A DNA stretch of 64,000 bases from Liolophura sinensis (GCF_032854445.1 NC_088302.1:48698046-48762045); one strand, 5' to 3'; positions 24,596 to 37,148 are shown, counted from the stretch's first letter. Translations and numbers: made by a program. The notes: generated by a model from the letters alone, not told the origin.

Positions 24596-24702
24596 CATGC
24601 TCCGGGGTTGTGCCCGGATTCCTCGCATTGTAATGCTCTCTTTTATCGAATAAAGGAAATATTTTTGAGTATGGCGAAAAACTCTAATTTAACTAACAAT
24701 TA
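24596..24702 (+). mobile_element. SINE-A 3' fragment, diverged
   Basis: CCGGGGTTGTGCCCGGATTC, then TTGTAATGCTC, GAAATATTTTTGAGTATGGC and AAAAACTCTAATTTAACTAA match the SINE-A body and tail in order with many substitutions. An old copy. Confidence 0.65.
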
Positions 24703-24780
24703 AGCAGACTCAGCCAACTTGAGTTTAATCGCCTTGCATATAATTGGTCATGTATGCCTAGGCTCTTAAAGGAGTCATTA

Positions 24781-25075
24781 AGTGGTTAGGGTTTGACGTT
24801 GTACTTAACAATTTTTCAGTCATATGACGACGGACTCCTTAGAGTGCGTGTACGTGTAATGTGCCTCTTTTTGCAGAACGGATTTCCACGGCTTTGTTAC
24901 CTAGTGCTGCTCCACTGAGAAGGCAAGCAAGCCGCCCGACGAGAACCATTACACTGATAGGGTTGCACTGTCCTGTTAATGCTGTACGTCAAGCGAGTAA
25001 GCTACAACTTTTAAGGTCTAAGCTGTGACCCGACTCAGGACTAACCCTGGATCTACCGCCTCCGAAGTGGCTCGT
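24781..25075 (-). mobile_element. SINE-B copy, diverged
   Basis: Plus-strand text GGGTTTGACGTTGTACTTAA, TCAGTCATATGACGACGGAC, GTGTAATGTGCCTC, GCCGCCCGACGAGAACCATT and CTAACCCTGGATCTACCGCC follows the SINE-B order. The tRNA-like head is at the right end, so the element reads on the minus strand. It begins about 80 bases after a SINE-A tail. Confidence 0.78.
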
Positions 25076-26509
25076 AGAAGATGTATCAGTTGATGTTGAG
25101 TGTAATCTTAGGGTCATGTCATTAACTGTAAAATGTTGGTAGACTATTAAGGACCACGAGGCAAGACAGATTGTGATACCAACCTTAAAGTCAAACAGCA
25201 CGGTAAACTTATAACGGTGCAGGAATTTTTGAAGTTGAGAACAATTGATTTGATGCATGCTTGCATACATGTGATGTACTTAGCGACATGGTTGATAATG
25301 TCAGTTGGCAGGGTAAACGTTTTACTGCAGGTGCTATATATACCCCGTTACTTTGTTCTGAGAATACCTGCAGATATTTCCAATTGTTTCATCTTACTCG
25401 CGTGGTTAGTGTATATTTTGTAGATGCTACACATGTTTTGTTCCGAATTTATTTTGAACATTTGATTGTTTGTGGTGATATTCTTGTCTTATAATAAAAC
25501 TGTGCTTTCATTCATCCAAAAACTTGTATTGCCCCTTTTTCTGATTATCCTATGAAAATCAGCTGTAAAGCCGATAACATAACGATCGATTTCACCTTCG
25601 TTTGCTGATTTTTGTTCTTTTTCATTTCTCTCGAGAAAATGTCATTGAACTTATGTGCAGAACATTAAGAAATGAAAATATCTAAAAGAAAATGACAACA
25701 AACAATGCTACTTGTTACATAAAATAATCATTAAAAATATTATTATTTGCTCACTGTCTACTTTATAAACTTTACTATATATAGACACCGGGATATGTTT
25801 TAGGTCAGTTCCCCAATATCAGAGAAACTACGGTCTAATAGATCTCAGCCCATATATACAGACAGTGTAAACAACGCATCCATTTGTAGTATAAAACGCC
25901 TATTAGTTACATCAAAGTAACATTTAATGGCCACAGAGGACGTATTACCTGAGATTATGTCATGAATGGACATTCTAATTGGAGGATTATTGATTTTTTT
26001 GTGATATCATATCTGGTGTAATAGACCGTTGGTGTTCCACATTAATGAAAATGAGCCCGATAGATCATGGCTTAGTAAAACTTCTTAGAAGAATCAGTGT
26101 CAGGTCAAAGACGATTCAGCTGTAAACTACTTTGTCGTGTCGTCCCTTTGACGTTTAACCTGGCACATGCTGTTGCTATTGGTAACCCACTGTCTCTATA
26201 GCTACACGGTCTATTTCAGGCCAAGTGATAGCCAATAGGGCCACCTGTTCCATTTACGAGTAAACGCCAAAGCTGACAGAGATAAAACAAGATGGCGGAC
26301 TGATCTATGTGGTTTAATGAAACATAAGATCAGAGAGTTGGGCAGAGATTCATGTGTTTAGAAGACGTTTCACGATACAAACAACTACATGTAAATTGAT
26401 CGTGCTGATGGTCGTCGTCGTATAAGTGTAAACAAATAAATAAATGCATGCAATTACAACATTAGAGGCATCGCGCCGTCTGAGTGGAGCAGACTTGTCT
26501 TCCATCTGC
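25076..26509. other. No gene recognised
   Basis: AT-rich non-coding. A weak SINE-A tail-like string (GTCGTCGTATAAGTG...AAATAAATAAA) at about 26410-26445 is too short to classify. Confidence 0.45.
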
Positions 26510-26632
26510 AGTATGAAAAGACAAACCAGAGCAGGAACAGTGTGAGAGTGTGATACTTTTGTAACCGGTGAAAACCAGTATCTTGTCAGTTTACCTCAGT
26601 GAGTATTTCATTCAGACTGCTCGTATATAATG
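26510..26632 (+). repeat. Family D dispersed repeat, copy 2
   Basis: Contains GTAACCGGTGAAAACCAG, TCTTGTCAGTTTACCTCAG and ATTTCATTCAGACTGCTC in the same order and spacing as the other three copies. The 5' part is diverged. Confidence 0.65.
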
Positions 26633-29600
26633 TGTGTAACGTCAGAGGTTTGAAATAGACGACTGGAAGTACATTCTGGAATTCACCGTAAAAGCTGTAC
26701 GATTTTGTCTTAAAGAGCTTCTGATTCTGGGATTTAAAATTGGTACGTCATTTCTGCTAAAAAAAAATACAACTAATATATATATGAAAGCCGAATACAA
26801 TCAACGCAAAAATACGAAAGGGCGAAGGTAGAAAACGCGAGTAGTCGCAACCGGCTTCCATAATATAAGGCCTTAGAGCAAACCATTGGCCGTGTTTTCT
26901 ATAGCTATATTAATAATCATGCTTTACACTGTCATTGAGTGTGAACACAAGGGTTATATACGTTAGCGTGATTCTATGTCATTGATAGGGGCCACCCTCT
27001 CCTATAGTAGCGATATAATATCTGTATAAGCAATCAACTTTTTCAAGCTATAACATTAAGCGTCATTTAAGCGAGTCGTCATTTCCGTTCCCCGGTGTCC
27101 CGAAAACAAGTTCTTCTAAGAAATTACATCAGCCGATGGCGACGGATAGCCAGGCCTCCGGTGACACACAGGAAATCTTGCCTCATTAACGCCATTGTAT
27201 TACAGGCCAAACATCAATAGAGGCAAATTACCGTGATAAATAATCGATCGGGTCTCAGGGATTTACTTTTTACATAAACTGATAGAATTTGGCATTTAGC
27301 CTTAGCATGGCAGATCAATTCACTTGCCGTACATCTTTATTAACGTTGTTTTTTTTGCTGAACCTGTTGACTACCGCTACTCTCCACTGATCAGCGAATT
27401 TTCAGCCAAAAAATGAGCTATTAAAATTTAGGCATCGTGGTCTTGAGGATATGAGCCAATTGTAGGTACAGATACTTTCATATGTAAGGCGGAGAGGACA
27501 AGACCGTCTTACACCCGCAGTAATGTTATTTTTCATTAACAGACATTTTGCCCTGCGAGGTAAATTGTTTTCTGAAATTTTCATCAACTTTATGTCTAAT
27601 ATGAACGTATTCCAGCTCACAACATCAGGTACATACAGTTCAAAGGAAGAAAAAGTTAGTTTAAAAACAATTACATTGTTTATCCCACTACAACCGGTTT
27701 AACTCTCAAGTTTCCATGTAAATTTAAGAAGTCTATGAAATTTATATATCACCGGGAAATAAATTTTTAAAAAATCCATGATGCCAACCACAAGCTCAAG
27801 GATATAATCGCCATCGCTCATTGCTTATCAAGCCGTTTTAACAATAAATGCTCGACAGTGTTTGTGGGTTCGTTTGTAGAGACTTGTGTTTCTTGAACGC
27901 TATCTTGTGTAATATATATATATATATATAACGGCAAGCCAAACGTTAAATATGTTGCCAGTAGCTTGCCAAAGCCTAGTGGTTACACACAGCTTAAAAT
28001 AACAAACCTCCAATAAATAGGATTTTTTTTTCATTTCTTTAACGACGGAAATAAATAATTGCTCCTATGCATTGTCTGGTGATACTTTTAGTGGAAGGCA
28101 CAGTGATAAAGGTGAACTGTTTTGTAGAACATACAATACAGTGCAGACATATGTCTTAAACAAATACAATTTTAGAGTTTTTCTAACAGCATCTCTCGAT
28201 GTTTTCAAACTCTTAACGGTCAGCTATTTGATTTTGAAGAGTATGTTTCCTTTAGTTAAATTTTACGTTGTTTTTTTTTTCTTTCCGTTCCTTTTATTTG
28301 AGTGGAAATCGGATCCGACAGCCAATGGTATTGAAATTCTAATGTCTGAATTTTAATGTAAACAATTTAGTTGTGACAGTATTCACATAAATTCATCAAC
28401 AAACTGGACTTGGTATATTCACGAGATTGCCAAACCAAAGATGTAACTACTGTATAAGGAAGACAAATTGAGTTGAGGTAAGGTCAGGGTGCTTTAATTT
28501 AAGCATTTACACGAACAGTTAGAGGAAAACCCTAACTGAGGTAAATGGACAAGATGATGTATTCGAGTGGTGACGTGTGGCCATATACCTGCTATCACAC
28601 TGTCGTCGCTGCTCTGGTTTTAATCTCTATACTGTACGTCTTTAATTGTGTTAATTACCTTAACAGACAATCTTATATTATCGATGTCAAAAATGTCAAA
28701 AAAAAATTGAAAATTCTGAACATTATAATGTGCTGCTTTATTCTGTAAGTTTAAATATGATTGATAATTTTTAAATGCCCAATAACTCCATAACACCCAG
28801 TCATAGAAGACCTACCCGCCTGGTAAAGCACCTTCTATATATCGTCACGTAATAACACACCAAATCTGTATTAAGAGAAATTCACAATGATCGATGGAAA
28901 GCGATTCTTAGCATACCGCTTAAATCGGTGAAACTCACACCGTAAGTTCATTTACATTTTTGACTCCTCTTTTTTCAGATTTTCGTTACAATTTAATGTT
29001 TATGACAGAGAAAACACGATACCCAAACCGCTTTCCAGTAAACATACTCGGATTTCACTGGTACATTTAGTCAACAGTATGTTATAAAGTTACATGTATA
29101 TTTTATATGGTGGGCTTTTGAGCAGCTTTATGATAAACCAGGAATATATCTGCCAAATGTGGGATCAGCCAACGGCTGATATTTATAACTAAAGTCTATA
29201 ACTAGACACACTCTTTGGACAGAGAATTTGTGGGTTTCCCTCCTCTCATTGTTCGCATTGAGAACCACTTGTCTTCCACCAGTATGCTGTGCATAACGGT
29301 ACATATATAAAGTTCCTCAATATGTTACCATACCATTTGTCACCAGACATTTTGATATCCATAAACTTGACCATATTGGTAGAAGTTAAAAGTTCCTGAC
29401 TTTTGTGTCCAAAACAATACATTTACTCTCACCAACCTGCACAATTGAAAAGCTTTCAGTGTAGGCATAACAAATGTTTTTTTTTTGCTAGTACTTGTTA
29501 GTAAAACACACATGGTTACCCACGTGATAATTATGAGAGAATGAATTCCAGGTGTAATGGGAGAGGCCAATGTGATAAACGTACGTCACGGAGAGGGTGA

Positions 29601-29657
29601 CATTAAATGGTGATACAGTAAGATGTATACAATTCCTCGTTGTCTGTTTATATGCAG
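26633..29657. other. No gene recognised
   Basis: Non-coding, with a short (TA)n tract at about 27912-27930. A 94-codon open frame at 28072-28356 is Phe/Leu-rich and low complexity; not accepted as a gene. Confidence 0.45.
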
Positions 29658-29830
29658 GATTACGTGACACCAGATGGAACTCTTTACCTTGGAGCCACAG
29701 CAACAAACTGCAGCTTTTCTGAGAGCACGCCGGAAAAGGCCACGTTTATCAAAGAAACCATTTTTCAGAAATTAAACGACATATTCCTTGAAGCGATGGC
29801 TTTGATCAGAGAATGGATTAGGCGGCTGTT
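29658..29830 (+). other. Candidate exon of unknown protein
   Basis: A pyrimidine-rich stretch and TATGCAG (AG at 29656-29657) precede a frame that reads DYVTPDGTLYLGATATNC and then SFSESTPEKATF, with a sequon at NCS. The composition is more coding-like than its surroundings, and the frame stays open to about 29930. No donor could be fixed and no family is recognised. It could be an exon of a multi-domain secreted protein or a decayed one. Confidence 0.25.
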
Positions 29831-31893
29831 TGCCCACACTTCTCAGTCGGTGTGCACGTGGGGGATTTGCAAAGTTCATATTAACACCATCCATCAAGCA
29901 TCGCTGTCCAGTTCTCGCGATAATGACTAGCCAATCCGCATGCCGGCATCGCAACAACCACCTGTTTCCTATAAACACTTTATGGAGGCGGTTTCTTCAG
30001 AGAGTGGAAACATGTCACGAGGGAAATATATCTGGCCGCTAAATGATCTCATGCAACCAAACACATACGCGGGAGGTAGCTATCCACGGTGAATTTATGA
30101 TCAGAAAAATATGTTCACCAGAAGGAGTGCCCTTTAGGGTATCGTTAATGCAGCAAAACAACATTTCCACCCATTATCAAATGGGTGGATTGACAGAACA
30201 ACCAGGGGGAGCAGAATTTGAACTCGCGATCGTATTAGATAAAACCTTGCCATTTGCATCGATCTTATAGTGACTGTGCCATTTGGAAGTCGTTTGATCC
30301 AGACCTTTAAATAACATGAGCGGTCGAAGGCAAGAGGCTAAGCCTGTTTTAAATAAATCTATATGTCTAAGATGAAGATCACGTATTACCCTTTATACTG
30401 TTTATTTTGTTTTATTGACTGATGTTTTACGACATACTGAAGAATATTTCACTTACACGACGGCAGGGAGCATTATGGTGAGGGGAAACAGCCGTATACT
30501 GATTTCCGTTCTAATTGCAGACTCGTCAAATGCCACTGCTGGGATGCTGCGTTTACACGATGCGATTTGTCGTATGGTGTCGTTGAATCCAGCTGAATGA
30601 TAAGAGGACATTTCTATTTCGTATGCCGCACTCCGATAATGAAATGGCAGCTGTCTTATTTTCGTTCGACTAGTCAAATTCGATGGGTTGGTTCGACACT
30701 CACACCGTGAGAACATAGCTTAATTAAAACATATTAAGCTTTCTCCGATTTCTATATATTCACAAAGAATCGTTAGACTTTTCACACGTTGCGATTATGG
30801 TAAATTATGTTACACAGTATACGTGCACTGCGCTCATTTTTATATATTATTTTTACCACAATCGACTGCCACTGCACACATTTTGATTTTGTTGGATTTA
30901 GGACTTTCTCTACGACAAATCACACCAAAGTGTGTGTAAACGCAGCCTAAGACGTTTACAAGGAAAATTTCGGGAATCAACGCAATCAGTACGTGGCTAG
31001 AAGCCAGTATTTATCGGTTCAAATCTGCAAATCATATAAATTTCCTCACCTCCATATAGCTGACAAAGCCATAATCATTCATTGATTTATAATTACATTT
31101 GCTCATAGTGCAAGCAATTGCGTTGTTGCATTATCACTTACCCCATGCATTTTTCATGCTGAATGAATCAATGCACTTGATTGGGGTATATATTTTACTT
31201 ATACGTAACCAAAATAGGGCGAGTTGTAATTGAGAACGCCGGTCACATGGGTCAATGACCGATATGTTGTGGTGTAAACGACATGCATAAAATCAGGTGT
31301 CCATTAACTGTTAGAAAGTCATGAGACACCCATATACGCAGGTCATATGGGGTTTTCCCAGTCTTTCTTATGCCGGTAAATCCGAATTCTTCGCCCACAC
31401 ACTGATACCGGGAAACCATCGATTGTGACTGCCCTTTGGACGACTGGCTTCAGTCGCAATTTAAGCCCAAAGTGACCTTCTACTCTGGATTCCCTTGTTC
31501 AATCCTGTTAACTCTTAGTGGAATTGTGACTTTGTTATTTCCGGTATGGAGACCTCGATGTTAATCAATAACACCTGTAAATTTATTTTTCGGTAGTAGA
31601 GGCGGAGTTTGGTAGTTTTGTTCCAGTAGAACACAAACTATGCAAGATCTTAACTGATACCACAAATAATTAACTTGATGTAGTTTAAATTCAAGCTGTA
31701 GCTATTAAATATTGTGTTAAATTCTTCAAATGCCAATGTGAATGAGTGCAAATATTATTGTTTATAGAATGGTTTAAGCTATCTTCTGTGGTAAATGTGT
31801 ACAAATGCCTCTCTTATCCAGACACTTTAAACAGACACTGTTACAGCCAAAATACTATTGATTTTGATAAATTTATTGTGCATAAAAAAAAAA
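29831..31893. other. No gene recognised apart from a SINE fragment
   Basis: Non-coding. It contains only the diverged SINE-A piece at about 30.4 kb, listed separately. Confidence 0.45.
30400..30500 (-). mobile_element. SINE-A 3' fragment, diverged
   Basis: Plus-strand text TTTATTGACTGATGTTTTAC, GAATATTTCACTTACACGAC and GGGAGCATTATGGTGAGGGG is the reverse complement of the SINE-A tail and body. Similarity fades after about 30500. Confidence 0.65.
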
Positions 31894-31933
31894 ATGTTAA
31901 GTACAACGTTAAACCCCAACCACTCACTCACTC
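31894..31933 (+). mobile_element. SINE-B 3' end fragment
   Basis: GTTAAGTACAACGTTAAACC followed by CCAACCACTCACTCACTCAC equals the 3' end of SINE-B. Only about 40 bases remain. Confidence 0.6.
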
Positions 31934-31935
31934 AC

Positions 31936-32320
31936 CCATCCACAGTCCGCTGACATGACATGACACCCAAGCCGGCCTCAGAATACTGACCCAGACATAC
32001 AGTCTCAATGTGTTGACACAAGACATCGCTCCAGCAATCCACAGTCTACTGACAAGACATGACACCCAACCCGGTCAAAGAATGCTAACGCAGGCATAAC
32101 ACCCCAACCAGTCTTAATCTGCTAACACGAGATATATTGCTCCAACAATCCACAGTATACGTACACGAAATGACACCGAACCCGGTCACAGAATATCAAT
32201 CCTCCACACAGTACTGACACCAGGCATGAGGCCCCACCCATACATGTCTATATACTGACACCATATATGACACCAATTCCATCAGATCATAATGACACTA
32301 GACATGATACAACGCAGGGG
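31936..32320. repeat. Degenerate ~100-110 bp tandem array
   Basis: ATCCACAGTCYRCTGACA, GACATGACACCCAACCCGGTC and CAGAAT recur near 31938, 32037 and 32147. Shorter CTGACACCAGGCATGA-like subunits continue to about 32310. The TGACAC core gives an inner periodicity of about 35. Confidence 0.6.
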
Positions 32321-32764
32321 TAGACAGTGGTGAGCTGGTATTCAGCAGAAAAACAGTTTGTTAGGTACAGTTAGTGACTGGGAAGCAGATATTATAAAAG
32401 TAGGATATCACATATTTTTCCAATAAAATAAATCTCCTTCATGTCTATTAAGGTCATTGTCCAGTTGGGATTTGATAAGCTATAAAACAAATTATCAGTT
32501 CATGGTGGTTTTGTATCAATGTGTTTTTTGTTTGTTTGTTTTTTTGGCGTGATTTTTTGTAGAATATCTGTGTAAATGGTGAATGCAGTTGTTGGATTTT
32601 TCTCACCTAAATTATCGAAACACGCTCTTCAGCACAAGCTTTATGGTACATTACAGATCGCCAAGGATCACAGTCTGTTTTAAGGTAGAAGCCTGTTTTA
32701 ACATTCCTCTCGGGTACTGGAGTAAAACACTTAGTCAGTGCCCAATCACGGTCAGCAAAAATTG
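32321..32764. other. No gene recognised
   Basis: AT-rich spacer without a recognised feature. Confidence 0.5.
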
Positions 32765-32768
32765 AGAA

Positions 32769-33241
32769 TCAAATAACAGACGGCCTACCTAGTGACGGTC
32801 GCCTGCTGGATTCCATTCGATTTATTTTTAATGAAGATCGGATTTGGTCGAGCTCTGTAATGCAATAAGGGTAAGGTTCCTGTTGAGAAACGTCTCTCAT
32901 TATTCGAGTTCTCCTTATAATGAAACTCTTGTATAGAATAGCATACGCTGCTGAGGACAGCGGCAACCTCATACACATTCTGTCCCTGAAAATCAAAGAA
33001 GAAAGAAGGCCCAGCAAATTTGTGTGAATATGTACAAGACTGTAAACACCAAACCAATAGCACCAGCGACGAACGCTTGATACTGCCTGGGTTTATGTGA
33101 ATAATATTCATATCTTTCCGAATCCTGCGAAATCTGTACATCCAAATGGGAAACAGCCGTTGAATACACCTCTCCTGTTTGGTAATCCGGAATGAAGTTA
33201 CCGTGAATCTTTTCTATATTTTTGTAATTAATGGTGCAAAC
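32769..33241 (-). other. Candidate exon pair of a membrane protein, unassigned
   Basis: Read on the minus strand, 33241-33019 is open and ends with a hydrophobic stretch (YQAFVAGAIGLVFTVLYIF) after a polar region, like a single membrane helix. It is followed by a pyrimidine tract TTCTTTCTTCTTTGATTTTC ending in AG at 32987-32986, a strong 3' splice-site look-alike. Downstream, two frames stay open for more than 60 codons. The first frame lacks an ATG. The donor is not clear, so this is a hypothesis of two exons, not a gene model. No family is recognised. Confidence 0.25.
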
Positions 33242-33399
33242 CAATTAAGTATTATCAAACCAACGATTTAAAGGGAAAAAACAGCATATAGCTTTTTTGT
33301 GCTCATTAGAACTTCTACAAGGACATTCATGATTTGTCGACACTATATGCAACTAGGGTTCTTCCATCATAACTGAAGCAACTTTATCCTATAATTTTT

Positions 33400-33540
33400 T
33401 GTTTGATTTATTTATCTGATTGATTTTTTACGCTGAACTCAAGAATAGTTCATTCTTACGACTGCGGTCAGCATTGTGGTGGGAGGAAACCGGGCATAGT
33501 CCGAGGAAAACCAACAATCATCCGCAGGTGGCTAGCAACC
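33400..33540 (-). mobile_element. SINE-A 3' fragment
   Basis: Plus-strand text TTTATTTATCTGATTGATTT, ACGCTGAACTCAAGAATA, GGTCAGCATTGTGGTGGGAG, AACCGGGCATAGTCCGAGG and CATCCGCAGGTGG is the reverse complement of SINE-A tail and body. The head is missing. Confidence 0.8.
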
Positions 33541-34502
33541 TTAGCGAATATCCGGACGGTGAGTTTTTTAATTGAAATTAACTGAATAACGGTGCAGGCC
33601 CCATGCCTGGTGTTGGTGCGGCATGAGATTTGGATCGATTGACTGTTAGGGCGATCATTTAGCCGTAATAGACTGAATCCGATGATATACTTGTTTTTTG
33701 ATACCATGCTTAATACGATCACATAGTTATCGGTCAGAGGACTGACCCATTTTTTTATTCCACCGCCGTACTAAAGACCTTTTCTAGAATATTTTCTAGA
33801 ATAACGATTTGTCCTGGAAAACTACTGGAATTGGACAAATACATCTCACTGTAAAGTAGTAACCCAGCTAGGAGGAGCTGTTAAGAAAATGCTCATTAAT
33901 CAACTTGACGTAGTTTATATTGGTGGTGTCCCTGCAAGTATTTCAAAGGAAATTCCTATTAGCCCATAAATCTCAGGTCATCATCAGAATATTTTACATT
34001 TCAGCACACTCAGGTATAGTGTTGTCAGCTGATGAAATTTTAAAAAATACGGAAATACTGTAACCGTTTGAAATCCGAAATGACAAGTGTAATTATCAAA
34101 TGTAACATCTTCTTTTTACCTCATGGCGTGAACAATGAATGTATTCGTGTAATTAGATGGAAATTAGAAGTAATAGTGTCAGTCCGTGTGACAGTTTTAT
34201 CGCCAGGGCGCCAAGTGGAGTCTTCGTCTACGCGAGTCTTTGTCCAGGTTCTTTACATTAACGTACATGGAGCACCTTTGGTAACAGCCAGAAATGTCAC
34301 AGCGTGCATTATAAGGAGAAATTACCTTCTCAGCCAGAAATGCCAGCAGATATAAAAGATAAATATTATTTTACTGTATGTGAGAGGATTTCAGTGCCCA
34401 ATTTGCCAGTCCAACTGTGCACTTGGCCGTCTGATTGCACATCCGCCAGTCTGTCCAAACAATCGATCTAATCCTGGTGTCTTGATTCCAGCAAACTATA
34501 CT
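33541..34502. other. No gene recognised
   Basis: Non-coding. The 95-codon plus-strand frame at 34068-34355 has no recognisable domain. Confidence 0.45.
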
Positions 34503-35026
34503 GGCGGACCCACCAACCAGTGAAATAACGGACTCACCCACCGAGCCACGATGTGCGAAGCAACCGACTGACCCACCTACAGGCCAAACATCTGACTGAC
34601 CCCCTGACAGGCGACACATGTGACTGATTCACTGACAAGCGAAGCAACCGACTTACCCACCTAAAGGCCAAACATCTGACTGATCCTCTGACAGGCAGCA
34701 CATCCGACTGACAGGCGAAACATGTGACTGATCCACTGACAGGCAAAGCAACCGACTGACCCAACTACAGGCCAAACATCTGACTGACCCCATGACAGTC
34801 GACACATCCGACTCACAGGCGAAACATCCGACTGATCCACCAAAAGACGAAGCAATCGATCAACCCACCAAAAAGCGATATGTCCAACTGACTCACTGGC
34901 AGGTGAAACACCCGACCGATCCGCCCAAAGGCGAAGCAATCGATCAACCCACCAAAAGGCGAGACGTCCGACTGACATGCAAAAAATCCCGACTGGCCCA
35001 CTGACAGGCGAAATAATCGACCGACA
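34503..35026. repeat. 28 bp minisatellite with 20 bp deletion variants
   Basis: The unit is of the type CCGACTGACCCACCTACAGG plus CCAAACAT (28 bases). At least three units are 20 bases long because they lack an 8-base piece (for example CCGACTGACAGGCGAAACAT). Landmark GCGAAGCAACCG recurs at intervals of 84 (3 x 28) or 104 (3 x 28 + 20), which shows a higher-order arrangement. Several open frames on both strands (up to 144 codons on the minus strand) are by-products of the repeat. Confidence 0.85.
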
Positions 35027-35879
35027 TATACAGGTACACGGTTTTGGTGAAGGACAAGGGGTTTTCAGCGAACACTGGATTGCCTGCACGCTCACGCGAG
35101 AATCGACGACCAGTTATTTACACAAAAGCCTAACAAACAGTGCATGAGGGTGGGAGAATGTATAAATTGTCCGTTCAAAGCCAGGGCTGAGGACATGCCT
35201 CTTAGGTCTTCATGACTGAAAGGAGAAAATCTCAACCATTCTTCTAATCCTTCTAACACAGCTCCATAGAGTACAGAACAATGGTATAAGTCCATCTCTG
35301 CTCTCTTAAAACTTTTGAATTACATTTAACACTTAATACAATCGCGAAGAGTGACTGCGCTTATAAGAGCTATTTTTTTTTCATTGGTGTCCGTTACTCC
35401 ATTAAAGATGTTAACTTTTTTAAACCTTGTTTCAAGTGATGGTTTAAGGTGCTGATTAGCCCAGGTTTGATGGAGGTGGAATGAAGAGTGTTAAAGCAGT
35501 AACCAGATAACAATCACTCCTCGTGATCTTTACGGTGTTAAATGAAATGCTTTAATTTTTGGAGTTTACATTGCTACTGGACTTATTATGGTATTCTTTG
35601 GTGCAAACCACAATAACAGGAATCCCAGTGTTGTCGCAAACTGGAACGATCATGTGTTGATTTGTGCAAACACTTAAATCACATAGAATGCCTACGTCAA
35701 AATCGCATTCAATGCTGAACACGGAAACATTTTTCTGTCTTTTCGTTGTGTTACAGCCATATCAACGTATATTGTCGTCATGGCGCCGCCGACAATCGGA
35801 TAAGCATAATGAGTGTTGGAGTAATACCAGTTTACATGATATAACTAAATGTGTGCATTTTCCGCATGCCACATAACAT
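35027..35879. other. No gene recognised
   Basis: Non-coding spacer between two minisatellites. Nothing identified. Confidence 0.5.
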
Positions 35880-36255
35880 GTACACATAACTGAACACAAT
35901 TATTGGTACACATAACTACACATAATTGATTAGTACAAATAACTACACATAATGATTGGTACACATAATTACACATAATGATTAGTACATATAACTACAC
36001 ATAATGATTGGTACACATAATTACACATAATGATTAGTACATATAATTACACATAATGATTGGTACACATAACTACACATAATGATTGGTACACATAAAT
36101 ACACATGATGATTAGTACAAATAACTACACATAATGATTGGTACACATAATTACACATAATGATTGGTACACATAATTACACATAATGATTGGTACACAT
36201 AACTACACATAATGATTGGTACACATAACTACACATAACGATTGGTACACAACTT
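35880..36255. repeat. 26 bp minisatellite, about 14 copies
   Basis: The unit is ATAATGATTGGTACACATAA plus CTACAC. Landmark GATTRGTAC occurs every 26 bases from 35954 to 36240, with two looser copies before. In 35954-36058 GGT and AGT variants alternate, which indicates a 52-base dimer stage. Confidence 0.92.
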
Positions 36256-36554
36256 GCGTAGCAACGGTTGACTTTACTCCAGGATCACAGCTGAACAAAT
36301 GTCCAGCAACTTAAACATGAAAATTCAAATCGATAACAAGCCAAGGAATACAAGTCACTACTTGATACAAAAACACGCATTCTTTCCAAGTGATTGATTA
36401 TTTAAATGATTAATTCGTGCGTCTGGTACTTAATGTGTTTATGGATTTATTGGTTTTTATGTCGGCACAAAGCAAGCATGTGTTACCCTGATTATATGCT
36501 GTTGATTAGTTGCCAGACCACTGAGGACAAATAGAGTTGCAGAGATAGTCTCGA

Positions 36555-36596
36555 ATTCGACACATTGTTAGTCATCAAACTAACAATGTGTTGAAT
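36555..36596. repeat. Short perfect-type hairpin, 18 bp arms, 6-base loop
   Basis: ATTCGACACATTGTTAGT is followed by CATCAA and then ACTAACAATGTGTTGAAT. The arms are complementary at 17 of 18 positions, and the single mismatch is a G-T wobble in RNA. No T-run follows directly and no gene is adjacent, so its role is unknown. Confidence 0.8.
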
Positions 36597-37047
36597 ATTT
36601 AAATGGATGAGTGGGGACCACCTTTATAAACACAGTCATTCGGTTGTTCAGTTCTGTTATACGGCTCATTTTCAATTTATATCGTATTTAACATAAGTAC
36701 ATTAAACACGAAAATGACTGAAGCGCATTCACCGATTAAAACACATCCAGGAACCGTGTAAATCTGGCAAATTGGGCACGAAACTGGCGTTAACGGCAAA
36801 TATTAACTTGGCTGATCGTCACGTGATCAGGGAGGACCCATATTGTATGTCAAATAATTTATTAAGCAGAAACATTGATGAATATATATCTGTAGGTATA
36901 AAGGACAATTCTTTTTGTTCGTACATATTACAATGTTTTTGTTTTTGTTAACAAACAGATGGTAATATTTATGTTTTTACGAGTACCTAATGGCAGATTT
37001 GCACTGTTGGCTTTCGGGTTAAAAAACTGCGGATGAGGCATGCCAGT
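36597..37047. other. No gene recognised
   Basis: AT-rich spacer without a recognised feature. Confidence 0.5.
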
Positions 37048-37051
37048 TATA

Positions 37052-37148
<97 letters not shown>
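37048..37148. repeat. (TA)n microsatellite, about 100 bp
   Basis: Nearly pure TA dinucleotide repeat with one G interruption near the left end. Length is likely polymorphic and may be inexact in an assembly. Confidence 0.97.

Noticed and set aside
26401-26450. SINE-A tail fragment
   Set aside because: Only GTCGTCGTATAAGTG and an AAATAAATAAA run match; too short to separate from chance.
34661-35095. 144-codon open frame, minus strand
   Set aside because: Product of the 28 bp minisatellite; frames are open on both strands over the same array.
35880-36255. CRISPR-like array
   Set aside because: Units are contiguous 26 bp tandem repeats without unique spacers, in eukaryotic DNA.
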